Below are positions 56,823 through 64,000 of a stretch of DNA of 64,000 nt, one piece after another. Location of the stretch: NCBI RefSeq assembly GCF_013373865.1, contig NC_050467.1, forward strand, positions 35,263,132 to 35,327,131, written 5' to 3'. Source of the stretch: Monomorium pharaonis. Taxonomy: Eukaryota > Arthropoda > Insecta > Hymenoptera > Formicidae. Under the pieces are notes generated by a model, which did no database searches, had not been told where the DNA came from, and worked only from the letters and a program-made list of their open reading frames with translations. The number at the start of each line of letters is the position of its first letter. The stretch's first letter is position 1. A program made the position numbers and the translations under genes.

Positions 56823-57664
56823 GGTAACGCCATTATTATTTTTGATGTTTTATAGATAAAAACTTCTTGCTAGCTGTAAAAAGTTGTTATTTAATTTTGT
56901 GAAAAATTTGTCCTGCTATCTGGATGATTAATGACAATATATGAATCACGTGTTTTTCTGATATATTATTTGTATAACACAAATTAAATTAACTTTAATA
57001 TTCACGCTAAAGAAGACTCCATAGTCAAATCCGTTGTTTGTTAAATATTATGAGATATTAAGGACATATTTTTATCACCTAACTGTTCACAGTTGTTGAT
57101 GTAAATAACACTTGATTTATTTACTTATTATTGATTATTTTTTAAAATAATAAAATAATGAAAACTTTCAAATAAAAGTTATTTTTAAAAAGTTTGTATA
57201 ACGACTTAAAGGGATACTTTGTAAAATGTTATTTTTTTAAACGTTTTTAATAGTTTTATTTTTTTAATGTTTTATCTCTTATCTTGTAATGTATTTATTT
57301 TATTACATTTTTTAAATATTTCATTAAAAATTTAATAATATTCAATAAAGTTAGATTTGATAAACGTTCATAATATTATTTTATCATTTTATAAGGCTTT
57401 TAGAAGTAACGAGAAATATTTCTAAAAAAGTATTTACAAATTAAACTTAGAAAGTCCAAACTTGAGTTATTATCTAAATAAATATTAGAAAAAAAAGAAA
57501 AAGAAAAACAAGAAGCGTTTTAAAACAAGATTATTGAACTCTTTTTTTATTGAAAATAGTATTGTAATAATTGTAATAAACTGTAATAAACTGTAATGAA
57601 ATATTATTATAAAAAAAAATAAAATTATTAATAAAATTAAAAAAAAAATAATTTTAAACCTTTA
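56823..57664 (+). other. AT-rich intron stretch
   Basis: Nothing recognised. Confidence 0.45.
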
Positions 57665-57966
57665 CCCAATGAGCACAATAATGTTTGAAAAATATTTTTT
57701 TTAATGTTTGAGAAACATTTTTAAAAACATTTAAAAAAACATTTAAATAATGGGATAAGTCCTCTTTTTCTCATGAAAAAAATGTTTATTTTACATTAAA
57801 AAGAATATTTTGTTATTATTTAATAAACATTTATTTAACGTTTAAACAATTTTTTTTAAATATTTACTGAACATTTGCTTAATGTTTTAAGAGCAAAAAA
57901 TTGTTTGCATTATTCAATCATTTTGATAAATTCAACGTAACCTTACCAGTCCAGCATCGCTTAATG

Positions 57967-58086
57967 GGTGTGTTCGAGGAGACGCTATTAACGCTATCAG
58001 CATCAGTTTATCCTTGTTCTATTTTTAATGAGTAATGAAGATGGACTGATGCTGATAGCGCTAATAGCGTCTCCCCGAACGCACCC
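57967..58086 (-). mobile_element. 120-bp MITE, copy 2
   Basis: GGGTGTGTTCGAGGAGACGC ... GTCTCCCCGAACGCACCC, the inverted equivalent of 7081-7200. Confidence 0.85.
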
Positions 58087-58109
58087 AATTTCTACGATAA
58101 CTTAGGGGA

Positions 58110-59110
58110 GAAGACTACATGTTTCAGCCAATCCACAGTTGTACCTGTTAGAATATGTTTAATTTATACGCCCGAAAAAACGGTCACCCATCTAATAGCG
58201 TTTTCTACTGGGAAAACTGGTGCAGCACCAACGCTGCGGTAGATTTCGATGAAAACTCCACTAGCGCAATAATAGTGCAGGTTTAGTGTGGTTCAGTGGA
58301 ACACGTCATTAGATAGGTTTAAAAATTAAACAATTTCATTGTTATAAAGTTTACTAAAATAATGTGATAACATATACTTTAATGTAATACCTTAAAGCAC
58401 GAACATAACATCTATTTAATTTGCACTGGCATCTTCCACCGTCTCGAAAGACAGTGGAGCAAAAGTTGCCCTTGGTGCAATTTTTTTGCATCAATTTTGT
58501 CAGTAGAACATTAAACACTGAAAATATGTGAACTGATTTTTACAGTGGAACAATAAAATTGCACTCCGTGCGCACCAGTGTTGCACTAGTTTTCCCAGTA
58601 GAAAACGCTATAGCAGTTAGCCACCGTCGACGTCGCTTGATTTCGGAGGATCGTACGCAACCTAACACTTTGTGCGCAACGCAACACTTTGTGATGATCC
58701 ATGAGTACTTCATGTTTATTCATACATATTTGTTATAGATCATTTCAATAGCTGTTGTCAAAAGGATGAAACATGTATAGTTAAAACTCATGTTTTTATG
58801 ATTAAACATAAAATTTTAGTTTTTTTTACTAATTTTACATATGCGAAATAACTACATGTAGAATTACTTATGAAAAGATCTCTTTTTGCTGTGTTCGTTA
58901 AAAAAATTAAGGATAGATGTCATTTTTTATAATTTTTGAGTATTGTTAATATGCCATATTGTTTCGATAATATATATTGTCTTAATCTTCACTTTCTTTA
59001 TGTTCCGATGTTTCAATTTGTGTCTCTTAGAGGTTTCATTTATACGCTTTTAACACTCTCATTATATAGATTTACTGTTCCTTTACACTTGATTTATGCT
59101 CCATAATTAG
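58110..59110 (-). repeat. 5S-like repeat, copy 3, interrupted
   Basis: Minus strand: GCGTACGATCCTCCGAAATC, AAGCGACGTCGACGGTGGCT and AACTGC, then the insertion, then TTAGATGGGTGACCGTTTTT. This is the closest of the three to 5S rRNA. Further right (58680-59110) it matches the 51740-52160 sequence. Confidence 0.7.
58195..58611. mobile_element. 417-bp TIR element inside the 5S-like repeat
   Basis: ATAGCGTTTTCTACTGGGAA ... TTTTCCCAGTAGAAAACGCTAT; the next inner block (ACTGGTGCA / TGCACTAGT) pairs as well. It falls between the 5S A- and C-box-like regions. Confidence 0.8.
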
Positions 59111-59701
59111 TAACACTTCCTAATCAGGAGTTATTTAAAAAATTTTTAATATTTAATAAAAAATATTTAAAAAATAATATTTTAAACTTTTTAAATGTGA
59201 AATAATTACTACATAAACATTAAATAAATGTTATGTAAATATTATTTTAAACAATTTATTAAAATGTTGAGTTAATATTATAAAAACATCAATTAAATAT
59301 TATATAAATATTTCTTCTAAATCATTATTTTAAATAATTAATTATTGTAACATAAATATTAAATCACTATTATTAAATCAATACTTCTAAAAATATTATT
59401 TTAAACGATTTTTTGAATGTAAAATAAAAATTGCATAAATATTAAATAAATATTACTTAAATAATTTTCTTAAATGATTATTTTTAATAAAAAATTAATA
59501 ATTTATAAATATTAAATAAACGTCAAATAAACATTTTATAAATATTTTTTCTAATTCATTATTTGAAATAAATAATTAATGTAAAATAAATGTTTAATAA
59601 ATATTAAATAAATATTATTTATACAATAAACGCTAATAATGTAAAAATAATAAAAAATAAATATTTAAAAAACGTTAAAAAAATATTGTATGCTCCTTGG
59701 G

Positions 59702-60027
59702 TATTCACAAATCATTATATGGATCTTCTTAAACAAGTAACTTTTAATTGAAAAATGTTTTTATAACTGTATTATTTAAAAATAATTAAGTGTTATACGT
59801 ACATTAAAAATTTTTAAGTAAACTTGCTTTATCAAAATCAAAAGATTAAAAATATTTAAAAAGTCAAATTTTTTGTTGCAAGTTCTCAATAAATACTTAA
59901 ATTCTTAATAAATACGTTAAATTCTCAATAAATATTAATTCAATAATTGTTATGAATATTTTCTGTAAAAAGAGAGCGTTAATAAATAATGTAAAATTAA
60001 TGTTACAAACTATTAAAATTAATGCAG
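59702..60027 (+). other. end of intron 4
   Basis: AT-rich; ends in the acceptor TTAATGCAG at 60019-60027. Confidence 0.5.
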
Positions 60028-60177
60028 AATATCATCCTATACGAAAATTTAAACTGCCTGAATCGTACCTATGGCCAGACAACGTAAATGATGTTGCCTA
60101 TAATCCCTGGACCGATCTCCGATGGAGACAGGACGTAGCAAAATTAAAATTAAAATTTCCATGGGAAAAAATACCAG
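60028..60177 (+). CDS. Ids: iduronate 2-sulfatase, exon 5
   Basis: Continues exon 4 with a split Lys codon to give ERYLKYHP. Then come FKLPESYLWPDNVNDVAYNP, where VAYNPW is a family landmark, and the WRQDVAKLKLKFPWEKIP segment. The exon is 150 bp, entering and leaving in phase 1, donor CCAG|GTATGT at 60178. The part with the next metal-binding Asp-His pair and the C-terminal domain would follow to the right and is not in this window. About 230 residues of the protein are encoded by the four secure exons. Confidence 0.9.
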
Positions 60178-61080
60178 GTATGTACTGTACGAATGAAATA
60201 TTCATTTTATATTTAAAATATACATTTAAAAATACTTAATATTTAAATTACATTTCGGATTTGGTTAGTTGGGGTGGAAGGATCATTTGTAAGATATAAT
60301 TAAGATATTATTTAGAAAATTAGAGTAAGTGAATAAAGGTAAAAATGAAGAAAGATAACAAGGAAACTATAGAATTGAAAAGAATGCATTAAAAGTAAGC
60401 AGTAAGCTGAGGTTGAGAGTGAGAAAAGAAGGGAGGGAGCGCAGGAAAGAAGGGTAGTATGAAGAAGGGAGAGAAAGAGGGACAAGAAGAAATAAAAGAG
60501 TGTTAAACTATCAATCTGTACACTGAAAAAAAAGTAATATATCCAATAAGATATGTAGTTGCGGGTTGCCAATTACAGATATACTCAATACCATGATGTA
60601 ATAAGAAAGGTGAACCAACATCACGTATGCGCAGTAATCAATGTTTCGACCAATAAGAATTGGGTCCAAATGTTCGAAAGAAGAAGATTATATTATTTAC
60701 TAATTTAGTATAGGTTATTATTTTTCTTATTACCAAGGCATTTTTGTACTGTGCTTGTACTATTCTAAATATTTTTACAATTCTTCCAAATATTTGCATT
60801 TTAAGTACATGCGATTAATATTCTAAATATATATGATTGTGTCGTGTTCGAATTGCGCGGTAAATTTGAACCCAAATTTCATTGGCTACGTTCAGCAGAA
60901 AAAGCAGCTTTGCAACTGTTGTAAAATTCTTTAACACGATTGGTTCTTGCTCTTATTTTCTGTTAGATCTAAATGTATAAACCAGTCGTGTTGAAGAATT
61001 TTAAAACAGTTGCAAAACTGCTTTTTCTGCTGAACGCAGCCAGTGATGATTCCGCCATCGCTATATGCGCAATGGTACAC
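60178..61080 (+). other. intron 5 stretch
   Basis: AT-rich. A foldback is at about 60887-61045 (GCAGAAAAAGCAGCTTTGCA / TGCAAAACTGCTTTTTCTGC). Otherwise nothing recognised. Confidence 0.5.
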
Positions 61081-61089
61081 CTTTCTTAT

Positions 61090-61479
61090 GGGAACGTCCC
61101 AGATGCGCACAGTAATAAACGGACACAGCAGACTGAGTGAAACGGACACAAACCAAATCTGCACAGACCAAATGCACACGGACCAAATGCGCACACACCA
61201 AACGGACACAGTAACCAACAGACTTACCACATGGGTTGCGACTTTTCGGGCACCTCTACCGACGGGGTGGGTGCGGGAGGGGGGGGAGCCCCCCTTACCC
61301 CCCCCGTGTGTGTGTGTGTGCGCGCGCGCGCGCGCGCGCGCGCAAAGCATTCTCTGCACCACATGGGTTTGCGACTGTGCGCATTTGGTCCGTGCGCATT
61401 TAGTCTGCGCATTTGGTCTGTGTCCGTTTCACTCAGCCTGCTGTGTTCGTTTATTACTGTATGCATCTGGGACTCACTC
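61090..61479. mobile_element. word-array element with exact 8-bp TSD TTTCTTAT
   Basis: TTTCTTAT lies at 61082-61089 and 61480-61487. The element begins GGGAACGTCCCAGATGCGCA and ends ATGCATCTGGGACTCACTC. The left arm has about six words. The core is ACATGGGTTGCGACTTTTC, CTCTACCGACGGGGTGGGTG, a G run, a C run, (GT)n then (CG)n at 61306-61343, and ACATGGGTTTGCGAC. The right arm is in complement. The arms differ in word order. Confidence 0.9.
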
Positions 61480-61636
61480 TTTCTTATTACATCATGCTCA
61501 ATACATAATATATGGCTATTGCAGTATTAACATTGTATTTGTATTAATAATAAATATTATTGTTTGAATATTTTACGTAGTTGGCAGTCTGTAATTACAT
61601 ATGTTATTGGTTATATTTTTTTTCTGTGTACTATAG

Positions 61637-61780
61637 AACACAGTCTTAGAAGAAAAACAGATAAATTGTATCTTGGCCTTCTAATACGGTCTGCAATTAA
61701 TTTATTTTTTGACATCAATAATACTGTTTCAGCCATGAAATCACTGGCACGAACTCATGGATATACGCGCGATGTTTCTT
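61637..61780 (+). other. exon-like open segment of unknown product
   Basis: Bounded by a pyrimidine-rich acceptor (TTTTCTGTGTACTATAG) and a strong donor (CTT|GTAAGA), open throughout, 144 bp, phase 1 in and phase 1 out. It is therefore phase-compatible with exon 5. The translation (LRRKTDKLYLGLLIRSAINL, AMKSLARTHGYTRDVS) does not resemble the expected next sulfatase segment or any family I recognise. It could be an exon of another gene or a repeat-derived open frame. Confidence 0.3.
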
Positions 61781-62313
61781 GTAAGATTTTTTATTTATTC
61801 CATGTTATTGACACATTTGAAAACTTAAATCGAAGGTCGAAACGTAATGCTGATATAAATAAATTTAATTAATAAATGAATACTTACCAAAATAGTTTAC
61901 TAGAAAAATTAATTAATATATTTTCCGAGAATTATCACTGGTGAAAATAAAACTCTCATTATTTGGTAGAATAACAGAGGAAGTTGACGATAGAAAGAGG
62001 GAAACAGGGCAAGATAGCTTCAGAAAATGGAAGAAAAAGAGGAAAGACAGGCTATAAAGAGATTATAGAGGCGGTTAAGAATGGATTAAGATGATAATTG
62101 AATTTAGAAAATAATTAGAAAGAATTAAGAAATGAAAAGAAGAGTAGGATAAAAGAGTAAAGGATTTAGAAAAAAAATTGACAGAGCTAGAAAAGATAGT
62201 TATTAAATTAGAAAAAGTGATCGGCTTAGTTCAGTATCTGTTCAATGACATTGTATTCATCGTCAATGATATTTTTACTTTTTCACGGATGGATTACGAC
62301 GGTCAGTACTTGT
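61781..62313 (+). other. intron stretch
   Basis: AT-rich, then purine-rich (GAAAGAGGGAAA, AGAAAAAGAGG) at 61985-62210, resembling the purine-rich strand of the LINE ORF1 region but not clearly homologous. Confidence 0.35.
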
Positions 62314-62608
62314 GTAGTTCAGAGAGCGTCCCAGATGCGCACAGTAATAAACGGACACAGCAGGCTGAGTGAAACGGACACAGTAACAAACGGACACAGT
62401 AATAAACGGACACAGTGCGAAACGGACACAGATCAAATGCGCACAAACCATATGCGCACGAAACAGATGCACACGGACCAAATGCACACGGACCAAACGG
62501 ACACAGTAACCAACAAACTTACCACATGGGTTGCGACTTTTCGGGCACCTCTACCGACGGGGTGGGTGCGGAAGGGGGGACGAAGCTCTCTCTTGTACCC
62601 CCCCCCTC

Positions 62609-62624
62609 GTGTGTGTGTGCGTGC

Positions 62625-62717
<93 letters not shown>
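62609..62717. repeat. (GT)n microsatellite in word-array core
   Basis: GT dinucleotides with a GTGC interruption near 62620. The longest such tract in the window. Confidence 0.9.
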
Positions 62718-62720
<3 letters not shown>

Positions 62721-62843
62721 AAAGCATTCTCAGCACCACATGGGTTTGCGACTGTGTCCGTTTCGCACTGTGCACATTTGGTCTGTGCGCATTTGGTCCG
62801 TGCGTATTTGTTACTGTGTCCATTTCGCACTCCGTTTCACACT

Positions 62844-63214
62844 CCCAGATAGCCAAATAAAGGCAACGTGTTGTTATTTTGCTATCACTTATTCCCTATT
62901 AATTTTATTAAACTAAAACCAAGGTGTTTCCTCAAACTGTTTGTTGTTCTGACATCATATAAAATTCTACATTAGAATTCAACAAACTGACGGCAAGTTG
63001 TCAACATGCATGCACAATTGCTGTCAATGTAACAAGTTTATTATTCCTCAATGCATGCACTTATAATTTTATAAACTCATGAAGGTTATTTGCTCTCCTG
63101 ATGTTAACTTCGTTCCACGTTAAATTACAATGACAGTACATTGTGGGCAAGTTCACAACATACACGCAGTGCATTAATTTGCCCGATATGCTTAATCTCG
63201 CTTGGTTATCTGGG
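62844..63214. mobile_element. 371-bp CCCAGATAGCC element, TSD CT
   Basis: CCCAGATAGCCAAATAAAGG ... TCTCGCTTGGTTATCTGGG with CT on both sides, inserted within one word of the host array. Distantly related to 25336-25669. Confidence 0.85.
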
Positions 63215-63279
63215 CTGTGTCCGTTTGTTACTGTGTGCGTTTATTACTATGCACATGTCATGTACTCACTCGTAATTCA

Positions 63280-63548
63280 TCCAGTATCAAACAAGTCACT
63301 TTTTTAGGATTAAGTCTCGGATTTGGATGCAAACTACACGGATACGTGGAAACGGTCATTCAGTGACAAAAATGTCACAGATGTTACTGACACGAAAGAA
63401 AAAAGAAAGGAGAAATATTAAGTAATAATATTGTGTATGTTTCCTCTTTCTTTCTCTCTTTTTCTTTTTGTCTCTCTCTTCTAATATTTGATTTTTTTTA
63501 AGTACACAGATACACAAAAAAGTTGTCTGCACAGAATATAAATAACTA
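63280..63548 (+). other. intron stretch
   Basis: Mixed composition, a TTTCTTTCTC pyrimidine block near 63450; nothing recognised. Confidence 0.45.
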
Positions 63549-64000
63549 CCCAGCTAGCCAGGCCTGTTAAAATCACATATCGTGAAAGCTTTACAGCAAG
63601 GATTGTTTCAATTTTGACAACAATTTTATGACAAGTAATTGTCTGTTGCTTTGTTTTCTAAAAGTTTTGAGCAAATTTACGGCAAAAGTTTTCATCACAC
63701 GATGCTGCAAATAACAGAGAAAGACTTGTACATAAATATTACGTATAGAAATTACAAGATTTGTTCCGACACAATAAAATGCAAAATTTAAGCAAATAAC
63801 AGAGCAAACCTTGCTACACGACATGACAATAAATTTATGGCAGAAACAGGAAATCTTGTTAAGCACAGAATAACGGCAAATTACTAGCAAGAACAAAATA
63901 AAACTTGCCGAGCATACTTTCGCAACAAAATTGCGACAAGGTGTGTCCGTAAACAGCTTAGTTTTTGTTGGCAAGGCTTGTCGCAAATAGTATGACGCAC
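63549..64000. mobile_element. CCCAGCTAGCCAGG element, copy 2 (truncated by window end)
   Basis: Matches 41274-41726 almost base for base, including the 131-codon minus-strand open frame with only two or three substitutions, indicating a recent duplication. Confidence 0.85.

Larger units (their letters stand above)
57665..59701. mobile_element. 2-kb CCCAATGAGCAC element, TSD TA, hosting other repeats
   Basis: CCCAATGAGCACAATAATGT ... AATATTGTATGCTCCTTGGG with TA on both sides. Both flanks are full of AAACATTTAAATAA-type words in opposite orientation. The middle holds the 120-bp MITE and the 5S-like repeat. Confidence 0.75.
62322..63271. mobile_element. word-array element, 8-bp TSD (7/8), interrupted
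   Basis: GTAGTTCA at 62314-62321 and GTAATTCA at 63272-63279. It begins GAGAGCGTCCCAGATGCGCA and ends ATGTCATGTACTCACTC. The left arm has 10-11 words. The core is as at 61090 but with a (GT)n of about 109 bp (62609-62717). The right arm is broken by 62844-63214; joining the flanks restores CACTGTGTCCGTTTGTTACT. Confidence 0.85.

Noticed and set aside
58175..58663. Functional 5S rRNA gene
   Set aside because: Interrupted by a transposon and lacking the 5' and 3' parts of 5S rRNA.

Overview
The window looks like an AT-rich arthropod nuclear genome, most likely a hymenopteran and probably an ant. The evidence is one split animal gene with long introns, insect-type LINE and BEL/Pao remnants, many small foldback transposons, and a few CpG-rich islands in AT-rich DNA. 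There is no bacterial-style gene density, and most open reading frames are shadows of repeats.

The only recognisable host gene is on the + strand: iduronate 2-sulfatase (lysosomal, heparan/dermatan sulfate breakdown). Four exons are secure: 22503-22706, 29243-29420, 53842-54013 and 60028-60177. Their splice phases agree (0 after exon 1, 1 after exon 2, 1 after exon 4, 1 after exon 5). They carry a signal peptide, the metal-binding Asp pair, the C-A-P-S-R formylglycine motif, the G-K-V-F-H-P active-site segment and the K-P-H-I-P segment. The third exon is uncertain: 39950-40029 fits by splice phase and weak similarity but has an in-frame TAG. The C-terminal half lies beyond the right edge. A likely 5' UTR exon begins at 22380, so the promoter may be far upstream; CpG-rich islands at about 8160-8570 and 9890-11660 are candidates.

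The rest is a dense, nested repeat landscape. (1) A large set of elements with ends CCCA...TGGG and 2-bp target duplications of varied sequence (AT, TA, TG, TT, AG, CT, CA, AA), several supported by the interrupted host sequence. (2) Word-array elements: foldback transposons of about 0.2-1 kb built of 15-19 bp words ending in GNNCAC around a G-rich core and a (GT)n tract, flanked by 8-bp target duplications in at least four copies. These are the best candidate for something undescribed. (3) A 1.05-kb TIR element with an internal tRNA-Thr-like RNA polymerase III promoter (three complete copies, two partial). (4) A repeat containing 5S-rRNA-like sequence (three copies). (5) LINE remnants: an internally deleted element with a 16-bp target duplication at 33877-36617, a 5'-end-only copy at 41175-42671, and an RT fragment at 36990-38230. 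(6) A BEL/Pao pol pseudogene at 49905-52860 split by two CCCA elements.

Layout: 1-8.1 kb foldback repeats; 8.2-11.7 kb CpG-rich islands; 11.7-21.6 kb nested MITEs; 22.4-22.7 kb 5' UTR and exon 1; 22.7-29.2 kb repeat-filled intron; exon 2; 29.4-53.8 kb intron holding LINE, BEL/Pao, tandem arrays and word arrays; exon 4; 54-60 kb intron with more word arrays and a 2-kb CCCA element; exon 5; 60.2-64 kb downstream intron with two word-array elements and a truncated CCCA element. Coordinates of repeats were read by eye and inner boundaries may be off by some bases.
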